Positions 34,701-43,314 of a DNA stretch of 64,000 bases are shown here, piece after piece. The notes beneath the pieces are model-generated. The model was not told where the DNA came from. It ran no database searches and was given only the letters and a program-made list of their open reading frames with translations. Source of the stretch: Dyadobacter sp. (GTDB lineage: Bacteria > Bacteroidota > Bacteroidia > Cytophagales > Spirosomataceae). Within the stretch, counting starts at the first letter, position 1, and every line of letters begins with the position of its first letter. The translations under genes were made by a program, and so were the position numbers. The DNA lies in the NCBI RefSeq assembly GCF_017744695.1, contig NZ_JAGIAS010000004.1, positions 62,001 through 126,000 on the forward strand, given 5' to 3'.

Positions 34701-34801
34701 AATATGCCGAACAACGACGCATCCGTCAACGGATCGAAATCGATTTCCTGTTCGGTTTGGTAAGAATAAAGTCCTCTGATTTTTAAGCGTTTGGGAATCA
34801 T
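31703..34801 (-). CDS. sbcC: SbcC-type SMC-like exonuclease ATPase
   Basis: A 1032-residue ATPase of the Rad50/SbcC family. The N-terminal Walker A reads GAVGSGKSSILEAITFALYG (starting near 34). Long coiled coils run from about 200 to 480 and 540 to 850, with the zinc-hook CPLCGS near residue 510 between them. The C-terminal half has the ABC signature LSGGQKFQAALSLALA and Walker B FFLDEGFGSLD. With SbcD nuclease it cleaves hairpins and covalently blocked DNA ends. No sbcD lies on either side; the next gene on this strand encodes a GH3 protein. The start at 34801 gives the standard N-terminus MIPKRLKIRGLYSY. Confidence 0.93.
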   Translation of the reverse strand: MIPKRLKIRGLYSYQTEQEIDFDPLTDASLFGIFGAVGSGKSSILEAITFALYGDTERLNKSGDDRTYNMMNLRSDDLLIDFECIAGKNGDRYRFTVRGKRNSKNFKDVKTFERKGYIWRENDWVPLAESESTESIIGLSYDNFRRTIIIPQGRFQEFIELKDAERTRMMKELFQLEKYDLSRNVGSLSNRNNLALSNVDGQLLGLGEVTKEMLEEGEQQLELLRQQIQQVTRELTIQTELESTFQKLKLAGEKIQMLQSRLAALDSQRAAMQEREATLKTFEICSLHFKSIFDQKTNLLTAIVRDERISAANQSKLAELETLLGKQQETLQVLKPRYEKREELLATAEELEKVMRIMEHSQAVIKRKDALARGEEQLKEKENAIEIQKQQKQELEAANEQRKAGLGDVLEMGLVKSWFVKIDDLAADRQSIKTEAETLAAEIKTLTDGLAERLHEITGDFGIQFDGEMVLETFQKGIVSYLEAGETNRKELNRQLLHINTRVALHQYAGNLEDGEPCPLCGSLHHPEVLMADGALAAERAAIEKQLNALDEKERLLRRLQSPIERVFNQIENLEKQKTSIKQRYADAQGRLKAHDEAFAWPAFNKADHEGFEKRFAESSRVQGEIKAGETILKGLTTQIETALAEKAEKIEKPLQVLRDEILRFENTVQTLSEQLSRVNLAEFETVEKGDVSERIAALKAEYQQVSTAFAEAEKRSDVLEKDRNTLSGSQATLLVALEGSRRELLVVQEKIDSELAAYAFQSEAQVGEILQKPIRIETERQAIDEFKLALETTGAELKNLLEDHAGEQYDAAKHEEVAALKNTLTQNLNTQRKEEGNIDGRLKQMAEDLARKAALLAEKGRLQLRKEHLDDLAKLFRSSGFVDYASSIYLQNLIQAANHRFHQMTHQQLHLELGEGNSFWVRDLLNGGHMRLLKTLSGGQKFQAALSLALALADHIHVRNESKHNFFFLDEGFGSLDKNALQTVFETLKSLRKENRIVGIISHVEDLQQEIQTYLRITESEEGSRIVPSWK

Positions 34802-34911
34802 GAATGGCTGTCGGCAGTCAGCTATCGGCCGTTGGCTTTCTGCCTGTCAAATACAGTTTTTATAAAAATTTTGCTTCAAAAACCCGACAGCCGATAGCCG
34901 ACAGCCGAAGT
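34802..34911. repeat. Intergenic inverted repeat built of GGCTRTC units
   Basis: The arm 34806-34829 (GGCTGTCGGC ... GCTATCGGC) pairs with 34890-34906 (three copies of the 7-bp word GAYAGCC). The loop is about 60 bp and AT-rich. It fills almost the whole gap between the GH3 and sbcC genes, so it may be a transcript end or part of an interspersed repeat. Confidence 0.7.
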
Positions 34912-36426
34912 CTACAAATTGGCGAGCAAATCATCCAGGTACTCCCGCGTATTGCTCAGCCTCGGCACCTTGTTCTGACCGCCGAGCTTGTGCTGCTTGC
35001 CCAGCCAGGCATAGAAGGTGCCGGTAGGCGCAAAATGCACTTGCGGGCGCGTGAGAGCCATATCTTTGTAACGTTTGGCATCATAATCGGAGTTGACCTC
35101 GCGTAGTGCCGCATCCAGTGCCTGCACGAATGCCTCGCGGTCTTCCGGTTCTTTGGTGAACTCGATGATCCATTCATGGCAGCCCCGAGAGCCGTCGCCC
35201 ATGTACACGGGCCCGGCGGTATAGTTCGCCACCAGGGCGTCCGTCTGGTGCGCCGCTACCTTAATAGCGTGATCGGCATTCTCTACAATCACTTCCTCGC
35301 CAAATGCGTTGATAAAATGCTTCGTACGCCCGCTCACCTTCACACGGAACGGGTAAGTAGAAGTAAATTTCACCGTATCACCGATCAGGTAGCGCCAGAG
35401 TCCGGCGTTCGTCGAAATCACCATGGCGTAGTTCTTCCCTACTTCCACTTCACTCAGCAGCAATGCCCGGGGATGTTCTTTACCCAACTCTTCGATGGGT
35501 ACAAATTCGTAGAAAATACCGTAATCGAGCATCAGCAACATTTCTCCTACCCTATTAATATCGTCCTGGATCGCGAAAAAGCCCTCCGAGGCGCTGTACG
35601 TTTCGAGGTATAATACCTGATCGGAAGGGAAATATTTGGTCATAAACAAATCACGGTAGGGTTCGAATGAAACCGCTCCATGCACGAAAACCTCGAAATC
35701 CGGCCAGATTTCGAGCATATTTTTCTTACCGGTACGTTCAAGGATCTGGTCAAGCAACACGATCGTCCAGGTAGGCACGCCGAGAATGCTGGTTACGTTC
35801 TCCTGCGAGCATATCGACGCCATTTTGTCCAGCTTGCTTTCCCAATGGTCCATTAAAGCCACTTCCAAAGGCGGCGTCCGCATAAATTCCGCCCAGGAAG
35901 GCAGGTTCTGCATAATGACCGCCGACACATCGCCGATCTGGGTATAATCGTCAAAAGGATTGGCATGCAAAGTCCCGCCGATCGAAAGACCTTTCCCATC
36001 AAAAACGCGGGTATCGGGGCGGTTGTTAATCAACAGGGTCATCATATCCTTTCCGCCCTCGTAATGGCATTCTTCCAATGCCTCCGGCGAAACGGGCAGG
36101 AATTTACTCCGCGCATTCGTGGTACCCGACGATTTGGAAAACCATTCGATCGGCGACGGCCATAGCACATTCGGCTCGCCTTTCAGGACGCGCTCGATGT
36201 AGGGATAAAGTTGCTCGTAAGCCGAAATAGGTACCTGTTCCTGAAATTCCTTGACCGATTTGATCTGACCGTAGTTATAGCGGCTGCCCCATTCGGTGTA
36301 ACGGGCTGTTTCGATCAACTCGGAAAATATACGCTGCTGGGTTTCAATGGGGTACTTCATAAACTGTTCGATCCGTTCGAAGCGCCGCTTCATAAACCAG
36401 ACAGTCATATCATTTACCAGCTTCAT
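34912..36426 (-). CDS. GH3 auxin-responsive promoter family protein (acyl-adenylating fold)
   Basis: A 504-residue GH3 homologue. Plant GH3 enzymes link amino acids to hormones through acyl-adenylates; bacterial members are largely uncharacterised. Recognisable parts are FSKSSGTTNARSKFLPVSP (ATP-binding P-loop), ILGVPTWTIVLLDQI, ETYSASEGFFA and TNAGLWRYLIGDTVKF, with SGRTKHFINAFGEEV near the C-terminus. It may form an amide or thioester between an acid and an amine. A TTG at 36435 would add three residues; ATG 36426 is preferred. It may be cotranscribed with nothing; sbcC lies downstream across a repeat. Confidence 0.9.
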   Translation of the reverse strand: MKLVNDMTVWFMKRRFERIEQFMKYPIETQQRIFSELIETARYTEWGSRYNYGQIKSVKEFQEQVPISAYEQLYPYIERVLKGEPNVLWPSPIEWFSKSSGTTNARSKFLPVSPEALEECHYEGGKDMMTLLINNRPDTRVFDGKGLSIGGTLHANPFDDYTQIGDVSAVIMQNLPSWAEFMRTPPLEVALMDHWESKLDKMASICSQENVTSILGVPTWTIVLLDQILERTGKKNMLEIWPDFEVFVHGAVSFEPYRDLFMTKYFPSDQVLYLETYSASEGFFAIQDDINRVGEMLLMLDYGIFYEFVPIEELGKEHPRALLLSEVEVGKNYAMVISTNAGLWRYLIGDTVKFTSTYPFRVKVSGRTKHFINAFGEEVIVENADHAIKVAAHQTDALVANYTAGPVYMGDGSRGCHEWIIEFTKEPEDREAFVQALDAALREVNSDYDAKRYKDMALTRPQVHFAPTGTFYAWLGKQHKLGGQNKVPRLSNTREYLDDLLANL

Positions 36427-36467
36427 AAAGGTCAATTAGTTAGAAATACGCAAGTTTGTAAAAATAG

Positions 36468-36514
36468 CAATAAAAAATGGTGAGAGAACAGTTGCAAGCC
36501 GTTCTCTCACCATT
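36468..36514 (-). terminator. Terminator after the S41 protease gene
   Basis: AATGGTGAGAGAAC at 36477-36490 pairs with its complement at 36501-36514. Read on the minus strand the hairpin is followed by TTTTTTATT. Confidence 0.88.
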
Positions 36515-36537
36515 CTGAAAATTTTACCAGCAGGCCG

Positions 36538-37929
36538 TTATCTGTCGAAGAACATGTTGCTGCCGCCCGCCTTCCGGCTGACAGATGACGACAGTTCCGC
36601 GCTTGCTTCCTCCGCCAGTACGCGTGCGCTCCGGAGTTGGCGTGTCACATGCGTACCCGTGATCTGAAAGAGCGCCTCTCCCAGCAAAGGATCGCGTGGA
36701 TCGCCGTACGGGTAAAGAATATTCCCTTCGCTAACCTTCACATCCGGCTCAAAGCCAACATGGTAATCCGACTTTTTATCCCTGTTCAACGATTTGGAGA
36801 CGATCGGCTGCAAACCCACTTTAATACCATTCTTTTCATCACTAATTGTTACCGACCCCACATTTTTGCCGACCGTTTTTCCTCCGACCAATGTCACGGT
36901 CATAAAAGGCTTCAACCCGTTGATAACCAACTCGCTCGCAGAGGCAGTTCGCGACGATACGAGTATTACGAGGTGTTTCAGGTCACTACCTACATTCTGA
37001 CTTTTGGATACAAATTTGTCGTAGAAATAGGTCTCCCCATATTTTTTGAGGCTCGTTTCGGTCACCTGCTTGTTGTATTCTTTGTAATAAAATACGTCGT
37101 TGGCCGTCACCTTGCCCATAAGGCTCGCCAGGTTAGTTGCGGAACTCACATAACCTCCCGGGTTGTAGCGCAAGTCGAGGACCAATGCATTGATGTTACT
37201 GTTTTTGAACTCCGAGAAAATCGCATCCAGTTTCTTGTCGTACGCTTTGTTGCTGGTTTGATAAGGCTCGGGAATAAACTGGTGATAAACCACATAACCG
37301 ATTTTGCTCGCCCCGATCGTGTAAACCGAGTCGAAAAACACAGGGTCCTCCTGCAATACGATGGGCGTCACGTCACGCGTCGTCGTGGTTTCTTTCAATG
37401 TGCCGTCCTTGATGTCGGCCAAAGTGTAGGTGGCCTTGTTCTCGGTATTCAATAGTTTTGAATAGTTCGAATCCGTCATTTTCTGGCCATTCACGCTACT
37501 GAAAACATCGCCCCGCACAAAGCCGGCCTTGGCGGCGGGGGAATCCGGGATCACATAAAGCACAATACCGACAACATTACTGGTATTAGCCGGGAAATAC
37601 ACCAGCTTATATTCCATCCCGCTGGTTTTCGATTCGCCGCCCAAAGAGGCCTCCAGTTCCTTCGCACTCTCCTGCATCCACGAAAACCGGTCGCCGTCGG
37701 GGCGCGCTGTTGCGTCATACTTATAAAGAAGTGAATTAAAAAAGTCGCTCGGCGTTTTGTTGTAATCGGGCGACGCGGTGATATGATCTGTCCAGTAATA
37801 CCAGTATTTCATATTGGTATAAATCCACTGGTTGGTTTCTGTGTCGTTTTTGGGATCTGCGTTTTTCTCCTTGCAGGAAAAAACGAGCACGACGAGTAAC
37901 ATGACAGGCAGGAAAAGTCTCAGTTTCAT
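36538..37929 (-). CDS. S41 family serine peptidase, lipoprotein
   Basis: A 463-residue C-terminal-processing-type protease. Lipobox VFSC (Cys19) anchors it to a membrane. It has a tail-binding region, a PDZ-like segment ([21 protein letters not shown]) and the S41 catalytic core [17 protein letters not shown] ... [15 protein letters not shown]; the Ser of TASASE is the nucleophile candidate. It may degrade periplasmic proteins with a suitable C-terminus. The gene overlaps the rocD stop by 4 bp (ATGA), so the two are translated together, an unusual pairing of a protease with an ornithine-metabolising enzyme. Confidence 0.9.
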   Translation of the reverse strand: MKLRLFLPVMLLVVLVFSCKEKNADPKNDTETNQWIYTNMKYWYYWTDHITASPDYNKTPSDFFNSLLYKYDATARPDGDRFSWMQESAKELEASLGGESKTSGMEYKLVYFPANTSNVVGIVLYVIPDSPAAKAGFVRGDVFSSVNGQKMTDSNYSKLLNTENKATYTLADIKDGTLKETTTTRDVTPIVLQEDPVFFDSVYTIGASKIGYVVYHQFIPEPYQTSNKAYDKKLDAIFSEFKNSNINALVLDLRYNPGGYVSSATNLASLMGKVTANDVFYYKEYNKQVTETSLKKYGETYFYDKFVSKSQNVGSDLKHLVILVSSRTASASELVINGLKPFMTVTLVGGKTVGKNVGSVTISDEKNGIKVGLQPIVSKSLNRDKKSDYHVGFEPDVKVSEGNILYPYGDPRDPLLGEALFQITGTHVTRQLRSARVLAEEASAELSSSVSRKAGGSNMFFDR

Positions 37930-39188
37930 AGATTTCCGTTCATTTCTAAAAATACCTCTTCAATAATGCGGCAAGCTGCGTCCATCTGCGGCTCATTGAT
38001 CACCAATGGCGGTGCGAAACGAATTTTGTTGCCGTGCGTAGGCTTGCACAACAGCCCTTTTTCCATCATTTTATAACAAAGGTCCATGGCCGTGCTGCTA
38101 TCCTCGGAGTCGTTGATCACGATCGCATTCAGCAATCCTTTCCCTCTAACGCTTTCGATCAGAGAACATTGTTTCTGAAGCTCCTGCATTCTCCCACGGA
38201 AGATCACGCCCATTTGTTCGGCATTTTCGGCCAGGTTTTCGTCCTGAACCACCTCTAACGCAGCTATCGTTACTGCACAGGCCAACGGATTGCCGCCATA
38301 GGTGGAGCCGTGCTCGCCCGGAGCGATCGTCAGCATGATTTCATCATCGGCAAATGCAGCCGAAACCGGCATCGTACCACCCGATAATGCCTTTCCGAGG
38401 ACAAGGATATCAGGTTTCACGCCCTCCCAATCGCACGCCAGTCGCTTACCCGTGCGCCCGATGCCGGTTTGCACTTCGTCGGCGATGAACAGGACATTGT
38501 ATTGGGTACACAAATCGCGCACGCCTTTCAGGTAACCCTCCTCGGGCACCACCACTCCGGCTTCGCCCTGGATGGGCTCCACCATGAAACCGGCAATGTT
38601 CGGGTCGTTTTTCAGCAGATTTTCAAGGGCATGAAGGTCGTTATAAGGAATGATTTCATAACCAGGCAGGAACGGACCGTAATCGTTGGTCGACGAAGGG
38701 TCTGTGGAAGAGGATATCGCCGCCAGCGTCCTGCCCCAGAAATTGCCGGCGGCATAAACTGTTTTCGCCTTTCCGGGCTCGATCCCCTTTACCTTATATG
38801 CCCATTTCCGGGTTAGTTTCAACGCAGTTTCGCCGCCCTCAACGCCCGAGTTCATCATCAGGACCTTATCATATCCGAAATAATCGCAAAGGAACTTCTC
38901 GCATTCACCGAGGCGGTCGTTGTAGAATGCACGGGACGTAAGCGTCAACTTTCGTGCCTGAGCAACCATTGCGTCCACGATCTTCGGATGGCAATGCCCC
39001 TGGCTCACGGCGCTGTATGCCGACAGGAAATCGAAATACTGCCTCCCTTCCACATCCCACAAAAAAACGCCCTCGCCCCGTTGGATCACTACGGGCATCG
39101 GCTTGTAGTTATGCGCTCCATACCGGTATTCCAGCTCCATAGCATGTTGGGAGGTGCTGATATCGGTCGTGTCTGTATAGCTTTCCAT
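37926..39188 (-). CDS. rocD: Ornithine--oxo-acid aminotransferase
   Basis: A 420-residue class III PLP aminotransferase. It turns ornithine plus 2-oxoglutarate into glutamate-semialdehyde and glutamate in arginine catabolism. Motifs are [71 protein letters not shown] with the PLP lysine, and [19 protein letters not shown] 39188 is chosen because the longer reading frame starts at TTG 39200. It is the first gene of a two-gene operon with the S41 peptidase. Arginine decarboxylase at 45.6-47 kb is a related but separate arginine-pathway gene. Confidence 0.94.
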   Translation of the reverse strand: MESYTDTTDISTSQHAMELEYRYGAHNYKPMPVVIQRGEGVFLWDVEGRQYFDFLSAYSAVSQGHCHPKIVDAMVAQARKLTLTSRAFYNDRLGECEKFLCDYFGYDKVLMMNSGVEGGETALKLTRKWAYKVKGIEPGKAKTVYAAGNFWGRTLAAISSSTDPSSTNDYGPFLPGYEIIPYNDLHALENLLKNDPNIAGFMVEPIQGEAGVVVPEEGYLKGVRDLCTQYNVLFIADEVQTGIGRTGKRLACDWEGVKPDILVLGKALSGGTMPVSAAFADDEIMLTIAPGEHGSTYGGNPLACAVTIAALEVVQDENLAENAEQMGVIFRGRMQELQKQCSLIESVRGKGLLNAIVINDSEDSSTAMDLCYKMMEKGLLCKPTHGNKIRFAPPLVINEPQMDAACRIIEEVFLEMNGNL

Positions 39189-39336
39189 TTTGATATTCAA
39201 ATAGTTAAGAAGTTCATTTCGAGATATGTAAAATTACGGAAAACACCATTAAAATGCGGATACGCCCAAAATATGTAATGAATTTAATTGGTTATATTTG
39301 TTTATCAGGTAATGCAAACATCATCAAGGAACAACC

Positions 39337-39570
39337 ATGAAGCTCAAATATATTTCTGACAGCAAGGGAGTAACCCGCGGCGTTTATATCCCAATTGGAG
39401 ACTGGAATGCCCTGAAATCCAAGTATCAGGAGATCGAACAAGAGGAAGATCATTCAATCCCGGACTGGGTCGCGGACATCTTGATGCAGAGAATGGAAGA
39501 TTATGAAAATGGACTGGAAGATGAAATGGATTTAGTGGAGGCCATGAAAGAAATTGAAAAAGACCTTTAA
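39337..39570 (+). CDS. Antitoxin-like protein (partner of RelE/ParE toxin)
   Basis: A 77-residue acidic protein. The N-terminus MKLKYISDSKGVTRGVYIPI and the long acidic helix (EIEQEEDHSIPDWVADILMQ) fit Bacteroidota addiction-module antitoxins. Its stop codon TAA shares its last base with the ATG of the toxin gene, so translation is coupled. The DNA-binding part is not obvious; it may bind the toxin and autoregulate. Confidence 0.8.
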   Translation: MKLKYISDSKGVTRGVYIPIGDWNALKSKYQEIEQEEDHSIPDWVADILMQRMEDYENGLEDEMDLVEAMKEIEKDL

Positions 39571-39872
39571 TGTATAGAAACCATATTCTTCGCTCAGCCA
39601 GGAAGGATATCAGGGAAGCAGCACACTGGTACAATGACCAGAAACCTGGTTTAGGCAAGCGATTCACACACTATATCACGAAGAAAATCGAGTTGATCTG
39701 TGAAAACCCTCACATATATCAAGTTCGAAGAGCAAACATGCGTGCGGCGATCGTACCGGTCTTTCCGTTTTTGATCTTTTTTAACGTCGATGAAAAACGG
39801 CGGATCGTTTCTGTGGTCGGTGTCTTTCATTCGAGTCTGAATCCGCAAAGGTGGCAATCACGTGAACAATAA
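39570..39872 (+). CDS. RelE/ParE-family toxin
   Basis: A 100-residue basic protein of the RelE/ParE superfamily. Family features are the amphipathic helix SARKDIREAAHWYNDQKPGLGKRF, the ENPHIYQVRRANMRAAIVPVFPF core with conserved Arg, and FHSSLNPQRW at the end. ParE poisons gyrase, while RelE cuts mRNA at the ribosome; which applies cannot be read from this. It forms a type II toxin-antitoxin pair with the preceding gene. Confidence 0.88.
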   Translation: MYRNHILRSARKDIREAAHWYNDQKPGLGKRFTHYITKKIELICENPHIYQVRRANMRAAIVPVFPFLIFFNVDEKRRIVSVVGVFHSSLNPQRWQSREQ

Positions 39873-39906
39873 CCTGCTTTTCCTAGAATCTTCGCTTCAC
39901 AAGCAT

Positions 39907-39914
39907 TAATTTTG
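39907..39914 (+). promoter_or_regulatory. -7 box in front of the TPP riboswitch
   Basis: TAATTTTG matches TAnnTTTG and lies just before the riboswitch begins (about 39923), so the aptamer is near the transcript start. Confidence 0.6.
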
Positions 39915-39922
39915 CAACATAA

Positions 39923-40010
39923 TCTCAAGGGGTGCCCCACCGAACGGGCTGAGATCATACCCATTTAACCTGATCCGGGTAATGCCGGCGTAGGGAGAGA
40001 AAGCCAGGAA
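39923..40010 (+). promoter_or_regulatory. TPP riboswitch (THI element)
   Basis: The conserved aptamer parts are clear: CTCAAGGGGTGCC at the 5' side, GGGCTGAGATCATACCC, then ACCTGATCCGGGTAATGCCGG and CGTAGGGAGAG. It binds thiamine pyrophosphate and should reduce expression of the TonB receptor at 40084 when TPP is plentiful. The expression platform between 40010 and 40084 is short, so control may be at translation. Confidence 0.93.
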
Positions 40011-40083
40011 CGGCTGTTTTCTGTTTAACATTTTATCGAACATTCTGATAGGTGGCCCCTGCCTGTTGTAATTATTGATCGCA

Positions 40084-42531
40084 ATGCGAAAAATTACTGC
40101 CTATCTGCTGGCGCTGGCGCTCAGCACCAGCTCACTCCTCACTTTTGCACAAAAAAGTGTCTCCGGCCATGTGATCGATGCCGAAGACGGCAAACCGCTA
40201 CCCGGCGCGACCATTAAAGCCGGCGAAATCCGTGGTACGAGCACCGACAAGGATGGCCATTTTATTTTGAAAAACATCTCCGAAAATATCGATGCCCTCG
40301 ATATTTCCTATATCGGCTATCAAACTTCAAAAATTACGATCGGCACTTCAAATGAACTGGAAATCAAGCTTAACAAAAGTACTTATCAGGCAGACGAGGT
40401 GATCATCAATGCCACCCGCGTGAACGACAAAACCGGTATGGCTTATACCAATGTGACCGCCGCGCAAATCGACAAGCAGAATATGGGACAGGACCTGCCG
40501 GTACTGCTCAACTTCTCGCCATCCCTCGTAAGCACGAGCGACGCAGGTGGGGGCGTGGGCTACACGGGTATACGCATACGTGGCTCCGATGCGACGCGCA
40601 TTAATGTGACCGTGAATGGTATCCCTTATAATGACGCGGAAAGCCAGGGCGTTTTCTGGGTGAATATGCCGGATTTCGCCTCGTCGGTGAGCAGCATTCA
40701 GATCCAACGTGGTGTCGGAACTTCCACCAATGGCGCCGGTGCCTTTGGCGCTTCGGTGAATATCAATACCAATGCATTTCGTGAAACGGCTTATGCGGAG
40801 CTGAATAACTCTTACGGCTCATTCAACACATTCAAAAACACCTTGAAAGTGGGTTCGGGACTTATCAAGGACAAGTTTACATTTGATGCGCGGCTGTCGC
40901 GGGTATCATCCGACGGCTTTGTAGACCGTGCTTCTTCGGAACTGCACTCCTACTACCTATCAGGCGGGTATTTTGGTAAAAAAAGTTTTGTACGGGTCAA
41001 TGTATTCTCGGGTAAAGAACGTACCTACCAATCCTGGAACGGCGTGCCGGAAGCCAAGCTGCGTGGCGATCGGGAAGGTATCCTTGCGTACATCGAGCGG
41101 AATGCGCTGGGTGAAAAAGATGCGCAAAACCTGCTCAATTCCGATAACCGGACTTATAATTCTTACACCTACAAAAACGAGGTAGACAACTACCGTCAGG
41201 ATCACTATCAGATCGTTTCTTCTCATAACCTGAGTAATAAACTGACGTTTAACCTCAATGCTTTTCTCGTCCGCGGGCTGGGCTATTATGAGCAATATCG
41301 TTCGGGAGACGATTACAGCAAGTACAATCTTCCCAATGTCATCATCGGCAAAGACACCCTCACCAGCACCGACTTCATCCGTCGCCGCTGGCTGGATAAT
41401 TACTTTTACGGAACTACATTCTCTTTCGATTACAACAGTTTCAAAAAGCTCACTGCCAGCTTCGGCGGCGGCTGGAACCAGTACGACGGCGACCATTACG
41501 GCCAGATTATCTGGGCGCGCAATGCTGGAAACATCGAGAATGAGCACCAATATTATTTCAGTACTGGCAAAAAGAAGGATTTCAACCTGTACGGAAAGCT
41601 TTACTATGCATTCACGGACCGGCTGACGGCTTTTGGCGATTTGCAATACCGTCGTGTGAGCCACGCCATCCACGGGACAGACAATGATCTCGTTCAACTC
41701 GCGTTCGATCAGTCGTATTCGTTCTTTAATCCAAAGGCGGGTCTTACTTATCAATTGGCTGAACAAAGTTCCGTTTATGCATCTTACAGCATCGGTAACC
41801 GCGAGCCGAACCGAGATGATTTCACATCCTCAACCGCCAATCTGTTCCCCAAAAGCGAGCGCTTGCAGAATGTAGAAGCAGGTTTCCGCACACAGCAAGG
41901 CAAATGGGCATTCGCGGCGAACTACTATTTAATGAGTTATAAAAACCAACTCGTACTCACCGGCCAGATCAACGACGTGGGTGGCTCCGTGCGCGTGAAC
42001 GTACCGAAGAGCTACCGCACCGGTATCGAACTGGAAGGTGCCGTGGTTTTCAACAATCACCTGAAATGGAACGCGAACGCAACGTTCAGCCAGAACAAGA
42101 TCAAAAACTTTACAGAATACATTGTCGACTATGATAATGGCGGATACAAGATGGTCGATCACGGCAAATCGGATATTTCATTTTCACCAAATGTGATCGC
42201 AGGAAGCCAGTTTACTTACTCTCTGCGTAAAAACCTGGAATTGGCTTTGCTGACCAAGTATGTCGGGAAACAATACCTGGACAACACCTCCACGGAAAGC
42301 CGCAAACTCGACGCTTACCTGACCAACGATATTCGCCTTTCCTGGACCATCAAACCATCGTGGGCGAACGAAATTGCATTCAATCTGCTCGTCAATAATG
42401 TACTGGACGAGAAATATGAATCGAACGGTTATACCTACGGTTATATGTACGGAGGCGTGCTCACGCAGGAGAATTTCTACTTTCCGCAAGCCGGGCGAAA
42501 TTTCCTGATCGGGGTTAATTTCAGGTTCTAG
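40084..42531 (+). CDS. TonB-dependent outer-membrane receptor under TPP riboswitch control (thiamin uptake)
   Basis: An 815-residue TonB-dependent receptor. A signal peptide (cleavage after LLTFAQ) is followed by a carboxypeptidase-regulatory-like domain (KSVSGHVIDAEDGKPLPGAT), a plug domain with IRIRGSDATRINVTVNGIPYND, and a C-terminal barrel ending NFLIGVNFRF. It imports a ligand across the outer membrane using TonB energy; the TPP riboswitch points to thiamin, a thiamin phosphate or a precursor such as HMP. ATG 40084 is used; a TTG at 40075 is in frame. No inner-membrane PnuT or thiamin-synthesis gene follows; a terminator comes directly after. Confidence 0.93.
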   Translation: MRKITAYLLALALSTSSLLTFAQKSVSGHVIDAEDGKPLPGATIKAGEIRGTSTDKDGHFILKNISENIDALDISYIGYQTSKITIGTSNELEIKLNKSTYQADEVIINATRVNDKTGMAYTNVTAAQIDKQNMGQDLPVLLNFSPSLVSTSDAGGGVGYTGIRIRGSDATRINVTVNGIPYNDAESQGVFWVNMPDFASSVSSIQIQRGVGTSTNGAGAFGASVNINTNAFRETAYAELNNSYGSFNTFKNTLKVGSGLIKDKFTFDARLSRVSSDGFVDRASSELHSYYLSGGYFGKKSFVRVNVFSGKERTYQSWNGVPEAKLRGDREGILAYIERNALGEKDAQNLLNSDNRTYNSYTYKNEVDNYRQDHYQIVSSHNLSNKLTFNLNAFLVRGLGYYEQYRSGDDYSKYNLPNVIIGKDTLTSTDFIRRRWLDNYFYGTTFSFDYNSFKKLTASFGGGWNQYDGDHYGQIIWARNAGNIENEHQYYFSTGKKKDFNLYGKLYYAFTDRLTAFGDLQYRRVSHAIHGTDNDLVQLAFDQSYSFFNPKAGLTYQLAEQSSVYASYSIGNREPNRDDFTSSTANLFPKSERLQNVEAGFRTQQGKWAFAANYYLMSYKNQLVLTGQINDVGGSVRVNVPKSYRTGIELEGAVVFNNHLKWNANATFSQNKIKNFTEYIVDYDNGGYKMVDHGKSDISFSPNVIAGSQFTYSLRKNLELALLTKYVGKQYLDNTSTESRKLDAYLTNDIRLSWTIKPSWANEIAFNLLVNNVLDEKYESNGYTYGYMYGGVLTQENFYFPQAGRNFLIGVNFRF

Positions 42532-42553
42532 AACTACATGCCAATACTTTTCA

Positions 42554-42592
42554 AGCGGTTTCGGCAACACTTGCCGGAGCCGCTTTTTATTT
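42554..42592 (+). terminator. Terminator after the TonB receptor
   Basis: AGCGG-TTTCGGCA and TGCCGGA-GCCGCT form a stem around a short loop, followed by TTTTTATTTC. Confidence 0.88.
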
Positions 42593-42639
42593 CTTAACTT
42601 GCTGAAGTTTAAGATTTCACTACACACATTTCACTAATT

Positions 42640-43314
42640 ATGCCTTTCGAAGATCAAGAACTTATCGGAATCGGAACTGGAGTCTATACGCTCACCGACA
42701 TATCCACCATCCTCGGACTAACACCTGCCAAGGTAAGCAGGTGGATAAACGAATATTGGAATCTTCATTTCAGTAAAACAGCACAACCTAGCTTCACAAG
42801 CGGCGCAGGGCGCGACAGGGTTACCAATTTTCTTACGCTTATAGAGTTCTTTACATTTTACCAGCTCCGGGAAGAAGGAGTTAGTGCCCAGAGAATTGTA
42901 AAGGCGCACCATATTCTTGCGAAAACCTTTCAAACACCGTACCCTTTTGCCAAATCCCAAATTTTAACCGACGGCAAGGCTGTTTTGTTTTCCGGAGAAG
43001 TCGGCAACATCATCCATGCGGATGAGACGTTACAGATAGCAATCAAGGAAATTTTGTCCCCATTTTGTAAAAAAGTCGACTTCAATCAAAATGATATGGC
43101 TGCGCGATTTTTCCCAATGGGGCGAAATCATGATGTTGTGATCGATCCAAAAAGGCAGTTTGGACAACCAATTATAGAGGGAACAAATATATTGACAGAA
43201 ACTATCTTCAATCTTTTCAGGGGCGGCGAGTCGGTTAGCATGATTAGCAGACTTTACAACCTAAAGCCTGGGCAAGTGAATGACGCTATCAACTATCACC
43301 GGGCGGCAGCATGA
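42640..43314 (+). CDS. HTH-DUF433 protein, antitoxin-like
   Basis: A 224-residue protein with an N-terminal MerR-like helix-turn-helix (YTLTDISTILGLTPAKVSRW, residues about 16-35) and a C-terminal DUF433 segment (PIIEGTNILTETIFNLFRGG with the SMISRLYNLKPGQVNDAI region). DUF433 proteins are commonly antitoxins for PIN-like or DUF5615 partners. The following PIN-like gene overlaps it by 4 bp (ATGA), which supports that pairing. Confidence 0.85.
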   Translation: MPFEDQELIGIGTGVYTLTDISTILGLTPAKVSRWINEYWNLHFSKTAQPSFTSGAGRDRVTNFLTLIEFFTFYQLREEGVSAQRIVKAHHILAKTFQTPYPFAKSQILTDGKAVLFSGEVGNIIHADETLQIAIKEILSPFCKKVDFNQNDMAARFFPMGRNHDVVIDPKRQFGQPIIEGTNILTETIFNLFRGGESVSMISRLYNLKPGQVNDAINYHRAAA

